A stretch of DNA of 21,207 nucleotides from an uncultured Oscillospiraceae bacterium (GCA_910587785.1 CAJUOA010000056.1:1-21207), one strand, 5' to 3'. Counted from the first letter of the stretch, positions 7,859 through 15,444 are shown. Numbers and translations: made by a program. The notes: generated from the letters alone by a model not told the origin.

Positions 7859-9338
7859 GGCCGCCCTCCTCGAAGATCAGCACACAGTCCGGCATGGTCA
7901 GCGTCCCGTCCGTACAGGGGACGCGGCACTCCCTGCCGCGGCTGTGCAGCCGGTAGGACTGTCCGTACTCCGTATGGCCCCGCTGCTCCGGATCGAGGTT
8001 CGCGGAAGCCACCCAGCTGAGCAGCACCGTACGCACGGAGGGCGGGATCGGGTTGCGCACAAGGGCAAAATCCAGCTGTCCGTCGCGGATATAGTGCAGG
8101 ACCTGCTGTTTCAACGCCTGTTCTTCCGCCAGGAGCTTCTCCCGCTGACGGGCCTTTTCCTCGCTTTTATCCGCAAAACCCTTGCGCTCCATGCGCGGTT
8201 TATAGGTGCGCAGCCGCGGCTGGACGGTATATGTCAGCGGCGGTTCGTCGTAGGTGCTTCGATCGATGCGGTCCGGCTCCTGGTCGGCGTTGACGGAATA
8301 GTGCCGGGCCTGCTGTGCGCCGAAGGCCATAGCGGAGAGCCTGTGCGCTTCCGGCAGAGAGGGGCAGGATGCGAAGAGCGTCAGGAGATGATGCAGCCCG
8401 GCTTTGTTGCTCACGCCTATATTTTCCAGCTGCACCAGCAGGGCCGCGTTCTGTACCACATCGCTGATGACTTTGTTGGTCACGTCCAACACTTGTCTTG
8501 ACGTAGGCTCCTGTCCGGTGAACCATGTGGTCAGCGCCTGCCAGACGCCCTCGCACCGGGAGCGCACTTCCTGCCAGGAGGGCTGCGCGGATCTTGGGTG
8601 GGGAACGGCCTCCAGCTCGCTGCGCGCCACCAGATCCAGCATTTCCGCGATCTGCTCAGGCGAGCAGGCATCCAGCTGTGCGCCGATCTGTGCGGCGCTG
8701 TGCTGCAGGTCCTGGATGTAGCCCTCCAGATAGTGGATGAGGTGGTGCTTATAGATAACAAATTCCTCGGCATTCATGCGTTTTTCCATGCCGGGACCAT
8801 AAAATTCCCGCAGATAGTCCTGATAATTCTGGCTCAGGCGCTGAAAGTCCCCCTGTATGTCCCGCCACCAGCTCTGCACCTCTATCAGCTCCATATCCTT
8901 TAGCTTGTCCAGCCTGCGAAGGCCGTCCTGCAGCCGCCGGAAGGAGCTGGGTGACAGGCTGGCGCTGCTGACTGACAAATGCTCCAGCGTAACGGTCATC
9001 CGCTCGATCTCCACCGCCGCCGGGGACATCATGTACTGAAACCGGCGGTTTTTGAAGTCCGCGATGGTGTAGTGCCGGTGGGGGTCCTGCACGGTGGTCA
9101 GATTTTTCCAGGCGGTCAGCTGGTCCAGATCCAGTGTCAGCTGGGCGGCGGTGTACTCCGCAAACACGGGGTGGTCGCGGAGCAGCTGCAGAACGGTGTC
9201 TTTGTCCAGCTGGTAGTGCATTTTCTGGTGCTCCAGGTAAAACAGGCGCATGATGGCGCGGTAGGACACATAATTGGTCTCCGAGAGATATTTGGTCTCT
9301 GTCAGCTTTTCCAGCAGATCAGCTTGCAGCACAGGCAT
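7851..9338 (-). CDS. jetA: Wadjet subunit JetA (DUF2397/TIGR02677-like, kleisin)
   Basis: A 495-residue protein fitting TIGR02677/DUF2397, the kleisin-like subunit (MukF analogue) that bridges the SMC heads. The N-terminus KYLSETNYVSYRAIMRLFYL followed by a His/Gln-rich stretch is the family's opening winged-helix pattern. The middle is helical, and the C-terminus includes a basic segment RTYKPRMERKGFADKSEEKARQ at about residues 385-405. It is first in the jet operon and ends by overlapping jetB by 8 bases. The ATG at 9338 is the first start codon after an in-frame stop and directly follows a run of seven G, so the Shine-Dalgarno spacing is unusually short; no better start is visible. A good promoter lies 31-59 bases upstream. 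The family role is well established for other Wadjet systems and is inferred here. Confidence 0.87.
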   Translation of the reverse strand: MPVLQADLLEKLTETKYLSETNYVSYRAIMRLFYLEHQKMHYQLDKDTVLQLLRDHPVFAEYTAAQLTLDLDQLTAWKNLTTVQDPHRHYTIADFKNRRFQYMMSPAAVEIERMTVTLEHLSVSSASLSPSSFRRLQDGLRRLDKLKDMELIEVQSWWRDIQGDFQRLSQNYQDYLREFYGPGMEKRMNAEEFVIYKHHLIHYLEGYIQDLQHSAAQIGAQLDACSPEQIAEMLDLVARSELEAVPHPRSAQPSWQEVRSRCEGVWQALTTWFTGQEPTSRQVLDVTNKVISDVVQNAALLVQLENIGVSNKAGLHHLLTLFASCPSLPEAHRLSAMAFGAQQARHYSVNADQEPDRIDRSTYDEPPLTYTVQPRLRTYKPRMERKGFADKSEEKARQREKLLAEEQALKQQVLHYIRDGQLDFALVRNPIPPSVRTVLLSWVASANLDPEQRGHTEYGQSYRLHSRGRECRVPCTDGTLTMPDCVLIFEEGGHV

Positions 9339-9357
9339 CCCCCCCTGTTGCTTGTTG

Positions 9358-9549
9358 TTATCGAGAATATTCTACATGACTTGACACTTTATTACAAGGG
9401 GATTTTCTGATTTTGCAGGTCGTATCTATTTGTGGCCATTCCCGTTTCGGACATCTGGCAAGGCAGATCTCCGGCGTCCGCATGACCTGACCAAACATGA
9501 AGTCATTTTTTAAGGGCAGTTCCATCAAAGGTGTGATCTTTCGTTCCAA
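9358..9549 (-). pseudogene. Remnant of an Rpn / PD-(D/E)XK family transposase-like gene (N-terminal fragment)
   Basis: A 63-codon ORF starting at TTG 9549, with GGAGG eight bases upstream. Its first 28 or so residues (ERKITPLMELPLKNDFMFG, then QVMRTPEIC) are the classic opening of Rpn-family recombination-promoting nucleases of the PD-(D/E)XK superfamily, which are normally about 300 residues. After EICLA the similarity stops and the remaining 30 residues look like random readthrough; neither other minus-strand frame resumes the family. The catalytic D...ExK region is therefore gone and the fragment cannot be an active nuclease. It ends 20 bases before jetA, and the likely jetA promoter lies inside its tail. 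A deletion that joined the Rpn start to the jet operon would explain this. It could survive as a translated leader ORF, because its own promoter and ribosome binding site look intact. Confidence 0.65.
9369..9397 (-). promoter_or_regulatory. Probable sigma-A promoter for the jet operon
   Basis: On the minus strand TTGTAA (9392-9397) and TAGAAT (9369-9374) are separated by 17 bases, matching four and five of six consensus positions at optimal spacing. The predicted transcript would start about 25 bases before the jetA ATG. It lies in the tail of the Rpn remnant. This is read by eye; no start-site data are available. Confidence 0.55.
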
Positions 9550-9580
9550 GTCGACAGCCTCCAGTCCTCTTACTGCCTCT

Positions 9581-9609
9581 ATTTTATCACAGTGCTTCTA
9601 AAAAGTCCA
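9581..9609 (-). promoter_or_regulatory. Probable promoter of the Rpn remnant / upstream jet promoter
   Basis: On the minus strand TGGACT (9604-9609) and TAAAAT (9581-9586) are 17 bases apart. The -10 is preceded by TGTGA, giving an AT-rich, plausible box. It points at the TTG start and GGAGG of the Rpn remnant and onward into jetA. Transcripts from here would carry the remnant as a leader of about 240 bases. Confidence 0.45.
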
Positions 9610-9612
9610 TTC

Positions 9613-9651
9613 CAGTTTACAAGATGCTTTCTTCAAGCATCGAATGAACTG
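9613..9651. repeat. Nested inverted repeat just upstream of a promoter, possible operator
   Basis: A perfect 7-base inverted repeat GATGCTT (9623-9629) and AAGCATC (9635-9641) with a 5-base loop is nested in an outer pair CAGTT (9613-9617) and AACTG (9647-9651). The whole dyad ends four bases upstream of the -35 box at 9604-9609, where activators or repressors commonly bind. It is not followed by a clean U-tract on the minus strand, so an operator fits better than a terminator, but a relic of a mobile-element end is also possible. Confidence 0.4.
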
Positions 9652-9682
9652 TAAAAAGTTGAATTCCGTACCCTGCGTGTTC

Positions 9683-9722
9683 CGAAAAACACCCCCACCA
9701 CCGATCACCGGCGGCGGGGGTG
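9683..9722 (-). terminator. Rho-independent terminator of the peptide/amidohydrolase operon
   Basis: The minus-strand RNA can form a stem of about 14 base pairs (bases 9690-9703 with 9709-9722, loop 9704-9708). The two plus-strand A/C mismatches become U-G pairs in the RNA. The stem is followed on the minus strand by UUUUU (9684-9688). It lies 45 bases past the stop of the last amidohydrolase gene and ahead of the jet promoters, separating the two operons. Confidence 0.85.
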
Positions 9723-9766
9723 GACTTCACACAAAACACATTTTACTAAATTCAATCCAAAGTTGA

Positions 9767-10915
9767 TTAGGTGTCTCGGTAGATTATCTTTCCATCAATG
9801 ATGGTATAGCGCACCCGTGCTGAGGTCTCCAGAGCGGGAACCGCGCTCCAGAGCACCACGTCCGCATCCTTGCCCGGCACCAACGTACCCAGGCGGTCGT
9901 CCACCCGAAGAGCTTTGGCAGCGTTGCATGTTACCATGCGTAGTGCCCGCAGGTGGGGGACACCATAGCGCACCGCCTCCCCGGCGGAGATCAGCAGTGC
10001 GGCAGGTCCGCAGATGGGGCCGTCTGTGATGAGGCAGACGTTGAGACCCCGCTGGTCCAGCTCCCGGACATAGGCCACGTCGCCGCCGGTGAGTTCGCCG
10101 TAGCCCTCCGCGATGCCCACGGGACCGAAGCAGACCGTCCCGCCGCCCTCTACCAGCTCGTCCACATACAGGTTGCAGGCCCAGCCGTGCTCGATGGTGT
10201 AGTCGCACCCAAACTCCTTGGCAATGGCGATGGTGGTCAGCATGTCGAACTGCTCGCAGTGGACCTTCAGGGGAATCTCCCGCCGCAGGACTGGGATGAG
10301 GGCCTCGCACTTGGCGTCATAGGAGGGCATCTCCCCCCGGCCATCCCTGGCGGCCTCCTTTTTCTCCAGGTAAGACCGCGCCTTGCGCAGGGCGTCCCGG
10401 AAGATGTCCGCCACCCCCATGCGGGTCATGGGGGTTTTGCCCTTTTTGCCGTAGCCCTTGGGGTTGCCGCCCAGGGCACATTTCATAACAGCAGGATTGA
10501 GCACCGCCAGGTCCCCCACGGTGTTGTCCCCCGCCGTCTTGGCCACGAAGCCGGTGCCGCAGACCACATTGGCACTGCCCGGCACAAAGCAGGCGGCGGT
10601 GATGCCGAAGGTGTGGAGGGCTTTGAAGGCGTCGCAGTGGATGTCAATGGCGTCGATGGCGCAGAGGTGGGCGGTGACGGGGTCCGTGATCTCGTTGAGG
10701 TCCGCCCCCTCCATGGCGAAGCCGCCCACGTGGCTGTGGGCGTCGATGAGGCCCGGGGTGGCGGTGAGGCCCGAGGCGTCCAGGACCTCAGCCCCCTGCG
10801 CGGGGAGGTCCCGGCCCACAGTGCGGATTTTCCCGCCGTCCATGAGGATGTCCCCCTGCTGGGGGACCGCGCCGTCCTCCATGGTGTAGAGCATAGCGTT
10901 TCGGATGAGGAGCAT
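9767..10915 (-). CDS. Metal-dependent amidohydrolase (imidazolonepropionase-like, COG1228-type)
   Basis: A 382-residue amidohydrolase-superfamily enzyme, complete and with intact metal ligands. A small N-terminal beta domain (IRNAMLYTMEDG) leads into TPGLIDAHSHVG with His60 and His62, then KVHCEQ with His219, IEHG with His243, and LITDGP with Asp298. It ends with the usual GTLVPGKDADVVLW and a beta-strand tail. This ligand set, without a carboxylated lysine, matches the imidazolonepropionase-like and Xaa-Pro dipeptidase-like group, which usually hydrolyses amide or imide bonds with one metal ion. The exact substrate cannot be read; from its position in a peptide operon, a dipeptide or modified or cyclised amino-acid product is plausible. 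No signal peptide, so cytoplasmic. The ATG at 10915 is chosen because GGGAGG lies nine bases upstream and it is one base from the previous stop; a 50-residue upstream extension would overlap the neighbour. Last gene of the operon. Confidence 0.88.
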   Translation of the reverse strand: MLLIRNAMLYTMEDGAVPQQGDILMDGGKIRTVGRDLPAQGAEVLDASGLTATPGLIDAHSHVGGFAMEGADLNEITDPVTAHLCAIDAIDIHCDAFKALHTFGITAACFVPGSANVVCGTGFVAKTAGDNTVGDLAVLNPAVMKCALGGNPKGYGKKGKTPMTRMGVADIFRDALRKARSYLEKKEAARDGRGEMPSYDAKCEALIPVLRREIPLKVHCEQFDMLTTIAIAKEFGCDYTIEHGWACNLYVDELVEGGGTVCFGPVGIAEGYGELTGGDVAYVRELDQRGLNVCLITDGPICGPAALLISAGEAVRYGVPHLRALRMVTCNAAKALRVDDRLGTLVPGKDADVVLWSAVPALETSARVRYTIIDGKIIYRDT

Positions 10916-10916
10916 A

Positions 10917-12056
10917 TCAGTCCGCCTCCCTTCTGAATACGGTCCTGCCGGCCACGATGGTCTGATCGATATAGTTGTCGAACCGTTCCGCGGGACAGCC
11001 CCGGCAGAGGATGATGTCCGCCTGCTTGCCCGGCTCCAGGGAGCCCGCCAGGGCGTCCACGCCAAGGGCCCGGGCGGGCCGGATGGTCATCATGTCCATG
11101 ATCTCCCACCCGGCGGCGCCGGCGGCGCTCATCTGGGCGGCGTTCCACCAAATCTGCTCGTAGCCGTAGGCGTACCCCTCGTCGCCGGAGGAGTAGATCG
11201 AGAGGTCCAGCCCCTTCCGGGACAGCTCCAGCAGGCGGCGCAGGTCGGTGTGGTTCTCCTGGGCAGCCATCATGTTGGTGCCGTCACCCAGCATCACGTG
11301 CCACCCCTGGTCCATGATCTCCTGAGCAAAGTCCTCCACGCCGAAGGCTCCGGCGATGACCAGCCGCAGGCCGTAGCGCCGGCCCAGCTTCACCACGCTC
11401 TCGGCCTCCAGGGCCGTGTTGGCGGTCATGATCAGAGGGATCTCCCGCCGCAGGACCCGGCAGAGGACCTCCTTGCCCTCGTCGTAGTCCTTTTTCTCCT
11501 TTTCGCTGTACTCCTGGGCAGACCGGAAAGCCTCGTCCAGGAGCTGGTACATGGCCATGCGGGTCTGGGGGCCCTCCTTGGCCTTGAAGGTCCGCTTGAC
11601 TGCGGCGGTGTAGTTGCCCTTGAGGGCGATGCGCCGGGCCAGGAAGGCGTCCTCGGTACGCTCCGCGCTGGTGTGGACGAGGGCGGCCTGTCCAGCCAGC
11701 AGGGCCTGGGTGCCGGGGCTGAGTCCGTAGGAGGTGATGCCCGCCCTGGCAAAGCGCTGGTTTTTCAGCTCTCGAAGGTCAAAGGCCCACTGGATGTCCA
11801 TCTGGGGCACTAGGGCGCGGGAGGTCTCATCCATATCCCACTGTCCCATCTCGCTGAAGGCCATAGCACCCACGGCGCACAGGCCCAGCACCAGTCCAGG
11901 GTAGACGTCCCGCCCGGCGGCGTCCACCACCTCCGCACCGGGGGCCTGGAGGCCCGGGCCCACCTCACGGATCACCGGGCCGTCGCACAGTACGTCCCAG
12001 CCCGCCTCATAGCGGCCCCGGCCCAGGTAGACCCGTCCGTTTCGGATCAAAAGCAT
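10917..12056 (-). CDS. Amidohydrolase-like protein lacking metal ligands (probable pseudoenzyme)
   Basis: A 379-residue paralogue of the next gene, with the same fold landmarks: the MLLIRNG start, a VYPGLVLGL segment where HxH should lie, a shared TRM...LRREIPL block, and a SLEPGKQADIILCRG tail. The metal ligands are gone. AHSH becomes LGLC, KVHC becomes IMTAN, IEHG becomes IAGAF, and the TDGP aspartate site reads SSGDEG. The ORF is intact and has normal codon use, so it appears kept as a protein without ordinary metal-dependent catalysis. It may dimerise with, stabilise or regulate the active paralogue; that is inference. AAAGGAG lies about twelve bases before the ATG. It follows the S9 peptidase gene after 70 bases and precedes the active amidohydrolase by one base, so a tandem duplication is likely. 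No signal peptide. Confidence 0.82.
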   Translation of the reverse strand: MLLIRNGRVYLGRGRYEAGWDVLCDGPVIREVGPGLQAPGAEVVDAAGRDVYPGLVLGLCAVGAMAFSEMGQWDMDETSRALVPQMDIQWAFDLRELKNQRFARAGITSYGLSPGTQALLAGQAALVHTSAERTEDAFLARRIALKGNYTAAVKRTFKAKEGPQTRMAMYQLLDEAFRSAQEYSEKEKKDYDEGKEVLCRVLRREIPLIMTANTALEAESVVKLGRRYGLRLVIAGAFGVEDFAQEIMDQGWHVMLGDGTNMMAAQENHTDLRRLLELSRKGLDLSIYSSGDEGYAYGYEQIWWNAAQMSAAGAAGWEIMDMMTIRPARALGVDALAGSLEPGKQADIILCRGCPAERFDNYIDQTIVAGRTVFRREAD

Positions 12057-12126
12057 GATAAAGATACGCTCCTTTCTGTCCGTTCTCCGGCGAGGGCGGA
12101 CGGCTGTCCCGCCCGCCCCGCGCCGG

Positions 12127-13929
12127 TCAAGAGAGCTTCATGTACTTCTTCAGGAACGCCGCCATCCGCGGGTAGCAGTCCAGCTGGTTCTTCAGCTTGC
12201 CGATGCCGTGGCCCTCGTCCTCGTAGCAGAGGTACTCCACCACATGCCCCCGCTCCCGGAGGGTGCCCACCACCTGCTCGGCCTCCTCGGCGGGGACCCG
12301 GGGGTCGTTGCGGCCCTGGATGACCATCAGAGGGGCCTGGATGTCGTCGATTTTGGCGATGGGGGACACCTCCCGCAGGATGTGGCGGTGGCGGGCAAGG
12401 GAGCCGTACTCGCTCTCCCGGTGGGCCCGGCGGTACTCTGCCGTGTTCTCCAGGAAGCTCTCCAGGTTGTACATGCCCACCGTGTCGATGGCGCAGCACC
12501 ACAGCTCCGGCAGGCGGGTGGCGCAGGAGAGGGTCATGAAGCCGCCGTAGCTCATGCCGGTGACGGCCATGCGGTCCTTGTCGGCGATGCCCTCGCCCAC
12601 CAGGTAGGAGACGAGGCTGCCGATGTCCTTGACGCTGTCCAGGCGCTTCTCCACGTCGTCCAGGTGGGTGTAGGTCTTGCCGTAGCCGGTGCTGCCGCGG
12701 ACATTAGGCGCGGCCACGGCGATGCCCTCGCTCACCAGGTATTGGATGAAGGGGTTGAAGTCCGCCAGCTCCTGGCCCTCCGGGCCGCCGTGGATCTCCA
12801 CCACCACCGGGAGGTTCCTTGCCTCCTGGCCCCGGGGTACGTAGAGCCAGAAGGGGATCTCCAGCCCGTCGAAGGACCGGCAGCGCATCAGGCGCGGCTC
12901 GCAGAGCTCCCCGGCGTCCAGGCCGTGGAGGTCGGAGACCGTCAGGGGGCGCAGAGAGTCGGCGTCCAGGTCCATTAGCCAGACATTCTCCGGCCGCTGC
13001 CCGCTGGACAGGGTGAAGAGCAGGCGGTGGCCCGTGGGGGACCAGCTCAAAAAGCCGTAGGCGCCGACCACGCCCTTGGGGGGGCAGGGGGCGTTGACCT
13101 CCGCGCCGCTGAGAAGGTCGTAGATGTGGAGGGTGAGGTACCCGTCCTCGTTGACGGAGACGGCAAGATACCGATCGTCCGCCGAGAGGCCGATGGTCTC
13201 CACCTCCCAGTCGTAGGCGAAGCGCTTTTCCATGGCCCCGGAGGCCAAGTCGTAGTAGGCGATGTACGGGTACTCGCTGTCCCGGTCGGTAATCAGGAAG
13301 AAACCGGAGCAGTCGTGCTTCCAGGCGGGGTGGACCTCCGCCGACACCCGCTCGTCCGACGGGATGCGCACCGCCTTCCGGGTCTGGAGGTCCAGCATCC
13401 ACAGGGCGTTGTCCGACTGGCCCAGGAGCTTATTATAGAGGAGGTACCGCCCGTCCGGGGACAGTCCCCCGGCGGCAGGCCAGTTGTAGTGGTCGCTATT
13501 TTGCAGGACCATGGCCTTCTCCCCAGTGGTCGTGTCGCAGGTCCAGATGTCAAAGGTTTCCGCTGTGCGGCTGTTGCAGGCGTAGACCAGGGTGCGCCCG
13601 TCGGGGGAAAGGCCCCCCAGGAAGTGGCGGGCCTGGGGCAGGGCCGTCAGGTCCCGGGCCTCGCCATCCCGGTCCAGAAGGTAGATCTGCTCGTGCTCAT
13701 TGCCGCCCTCGTCCATGCAGAAGACGATGCTACCGCTCTGGGGATGACCCGCGATGGACCAGATGCGCTCACTGCCGAAGGTGCGCTGGCGGCGCTCCCC
13801 GGTGCAAAGATTCATCTCCCAGACCCGAGGGCCGCCGTCCCCCTGGCGCAGGTAGGCGATAGTGTCCTCTCCAATCCACACCGCGCTCCGGGAGGTATCC
13901 GTGCGCAACAGGCATTCCAGCTTATCCAT
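12127..13929 (-). CDS. S9 family serine peptidase (prolyl oligopeptidase / acylaminoacyl-peptidase-like)
   Basis: A 600-residue S9-type peptidase that cleaves short peptides. The first 350 or so residues form a beta-propeller, seen as repeated blade strands such as LSPDGRTLVY, LSPDGRYLLYN and WSPTGHRLLF. The C-terminal alpha/beta-hydrolase domain has HGGPEG (oxyanion region), GMSYGGF with nucleophile Ser460, GRNDPRVP with Asp542 and DEGHG with His574, so the catalytic triad is complete. No signal peptide or membrane segment is seen, which predicts a cytoplasmic enzyme fed by the upstream transporter. The ATG at 13929 has AAAGGAGG upstream; the GTG 24 bases earlier is less likely because it would lie ahead of this ribosome binding site. 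The start overlaps the M14 gene's stop by eight bases. Specificity (dipeptidyl-, acylaminoacyl- or prolyl-) cannot be set from sequence alone. Confidence 0.92.
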   Translation of the reverse strand: MDKLECLLRTDTSRSAVWIGEDTIAYLRQGDGGPRVWEMNLCTGERRQRTFGSERIWSIAGHPQSGSIVFCMDEGGNEHEQIYLLDRDGEARDLTALPQARHFLGGLSPDGRTLVYACNSRTAETFDIWTCDTTTGEKAMVLQNSDHYNWPAAGGLSPDGRYLLYNKLLGQSDNALWMLDLQTRKAVRIPSDERVSAEVHPAWKHDCSGFFLITDRDSEYPYIAYYDLASGAMEKRFAYDWEVETIGLSADDRYLAVSVNEDGYLTLHIYDLLSGAEVNAPCPPKGVVGAYGFLSWSPTGHRLLFTLSSGQRPENVWLMDLDADSLRPLTVSDLHGLDAGELCEPRLMRCRSFDGLEIPFWLYVPRGQEARNLPVVVEIHGGPEGQELADFNPFIQYLVSEGIAVAAPNVRGSTGYGKTYTHLDDVEKRLDSVKDIGSLVSYLVGEGIADKDRMAVTGMSYGGFMTLSCATRLPELWCCAIDTVGMYNLESFLENTAEYRRAHRESEYGSLARHRHILREVSPIAKIDDIQAPLMVIQGRNDPRVPAEEAEQVVGTLRERGHVVEYLCYEDEGHGIGKLKNQLDCYPRMAAFLKKYMKLS

Positions 13930-15340
13930 TGTTGTCTCCTCCTTTTTCCTCACGCAGGGCCTGGCTGACCAGCAGGCCGCACTCCAGCTGGATCGAGACC
14001 AGCTTACGGATGGGCACCACCTCGTACTGGAACTCCTGCTCCAGCTGGTCGGTGATCTCCCGGTGCCGGGAGATGGCGATATCCCTGGCGGTCTTCAGGG
14101 CAGCGTCCTTCCTGGGGTTTTCCTCGCCGGTGCGGGCCATCTCCTCCAGCTCATACTCGTTGACCCGGATGAGCATCCCGTAGCTGAGGGCCTTGTAGAA
14201 CCGAGAGAGCAGAAGGTTGTCGAACTCCTCGGCCACAGTGGCCGTCTTGGCGAAATCTGGATTGGTGTTGACCATGTTCCTGGTGGCGTCGTTCTCCCGG
14301 GGCTTGGTGAACGCCTCCAGGGCCAGCTTGAAGGGGTTGAGTGGCTGGAAGTACTCCCTGGAGAGCTCCATGGTCTCCAGCAGGAAACGATCACTCTCCT
14401 CGCTGGTCTCCAGGCTCCTGAGCACCGCGTCCCGCCTGGTCATGGTGCCGGTGGAGAGGTCCATGATGCGCTTGTCGAAGAAGTAGGGGAGCTCGGTGAG
14501 CAGTGTGAAGCTGCCGTGGCGGGTGCGGGCGTAGCTCTCGCTGCAGTTGCCCACTTTGAAGCGCGCGCCGATGTCGGTGCCCGGGGGGGCGTACTTCTCC
14601 GTGTAGTCGTAGTCCTGCTCGATGCCCAGGCTCTGGTAGATGGCGGGGGCGAAGGGCACGCAGTAGGGGGCCTCGGGCTCGCCCAGGTTCAAGGGCACCT
14701 TCACCCGGTCCGCAGCGGCGTACATCTCCTCATAGAGGGCGGGCAGGGGCCGGGACAGGTACCAGTATACTCCTCCGAAACCCGCGTTGTGCAGGGAGTA
14801 GATGAAGGAGGGCTTCACCTGGTCGATAAGCGCCATCATGGCCGTAGTTTCGGGGATGGGGTCGTGGAAGTGGAGGTCCTTGTAGTCGATGGGGAAGGTC
14901 CAGTCCACCTGTCGGTGCCCGGCAGGACGGAAGAAGTTGCGGGAGTAGTTGTAGATGGTGTAGGGGCCCTTGAGCCACTTCTCATTGAGACGCAGGCCGT
15001 CGGCATCCCATGCCTTGACGATGTACCAGGTGTAGCCAAGAGCGTCCCGGAGCTCCCGGCTCTTGGCCAGCTCCTCGGTGAAGTACTCCAGCATCATGGT
15101 GCCGATGGGCTCGTTGGGGTGGGGACAGCCGAACATCAGGGCGTTCTGGGGGCCGTCGCCGATCTTCAGGCACAGCAGGGGGTGTCCGTCCTTGGTCCTG
15201 CCCATCTCGAAGAGGCTGACCGCGTCCGGATAGTGCTCCGCCAGGGCCCGGGAGCTCTCGTCCAGCTCATCGACGGTGAGGAAGCTCTGGTAGTCCGGGA
15301 TGTTCTCCAGAAGCCGGGTGAAAAGGGGATTCGTTGCCAT
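13922..15340 (-). CDS. M14 family zinc carboxypeptidase
   Basis: A 472-residue metallocarboxypeptidase that would remove C-terminal residues from peptides. The zinc site is visible as HPNE (His74 and Glu77) and SLHN (His184), and the catalytic glutamate as TELPYF (Glu283). A NYSRNFFRP segment near residues 131-139 is where M14 enzymes place the Asn/Arg that hold the substrate carboxylate. After the catalytic domain a helical C-terminal part of about 180 residues follows. There is no signal peptide, although many M14 enzymes are secreted as zymogens, so a cytoplasmic role on imported peptides is inferred. GAGG lies seven bases upstream of the ATG. The gene comes 104 bases after the peptide-binding protein, separated by a strong hairpin, and overlaps the S9 gene. 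Confidence 0.9.
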   Translation of the reverse strand: MATNPLFTRLLENIPDYQSFLTVDELDESSRALAEHYPDAVSLFEMGRTKDGHPLLCLKIGDGPQNALMFGCPHPNEPIGTMMLEYFTEELAKSRELRDALGYTWYIVKAWDADGLRLNEKWLKGPYTIYNYSRNFFRPAGHRQVDWTFPIDYKDLHFHDPIPETTAMMALIDQVKPSFIYSLHNAGFGGVYWYLSRPLPALYEEMYAAADRVKVPLNLGEPEAPYCVPFAPAIYQSLGIEQDYDYTEKYAPPGTDIGARFKVGNCSESYARTRHGSFTLLTELPYFFDKRIMDLSTGTMTRRDAVLRSLETSEESDRFLLETMELSREYFQPLNPFKLALEAFTKPRENDATRNMVNTNPDFAKTATVAEEFDNLLLSRFYKALSYGMLIRVNEYELEEMARTGEENPRKDAALKTARDIAISRHREITDQLEQEFQYEVVPIRKLVSIQLECGLLVSQALREEKGGDNNG

Positions 15341-15376
15341 AGTTTTACCTCATCTTTCCATCTAAAATAGGCCGCC

Positions 15377-15414
15377 CATAAGAGAGAGCACGCGGATGCG
15401 TGCTCTCTCTTATG
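15377..15414 (-). promoter_or_regulatory. Strong intercistronic hairpin (partial terminator or mRNA stabiliser)
   Basis: A perfect inverted repeat with 17-base arms (15377-15393 and 15398-15414) around the loop GGAT lies between the binding-protein stop and the M14 start. On the minus-strand RNA the next bases are GGGCGGCCUAUUUUAGA, so a U-rich stretch comes only about nine bases after the stem. That is weaker than a standard terminator. Such hairpins after a binding-protein gene commonly protect the upstream message or lower downstream expression. Confidence 0.75.
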
Positions 15415-15444
15415 ATAGAACGGCGCTTTGCCGCAGACAGGTGC

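Noticed and set aside
9381..9410. Plus-strand TTGACA at 9381-9386 as a promoter toward the peptide operon.
   Set aside because: No acceptable -10 lies 16-18 bases downstream, and nothing on the plus strand follows that it could serve.
10483..11151. Long Arg/Pro/Ser-rich minus-strand ORF across the two amidohydrolase genes, one of many long ORFs opposite or out of frame with real genes in this GC-rich DNA.
   Set aside because: Low-complexity Arg/Pro/Ser/Ala composition, no recognisable domain, and full overlap with well-supported genes. The plus-strand ORFs opposite the jet and peptide operons were rejected for the same reason.
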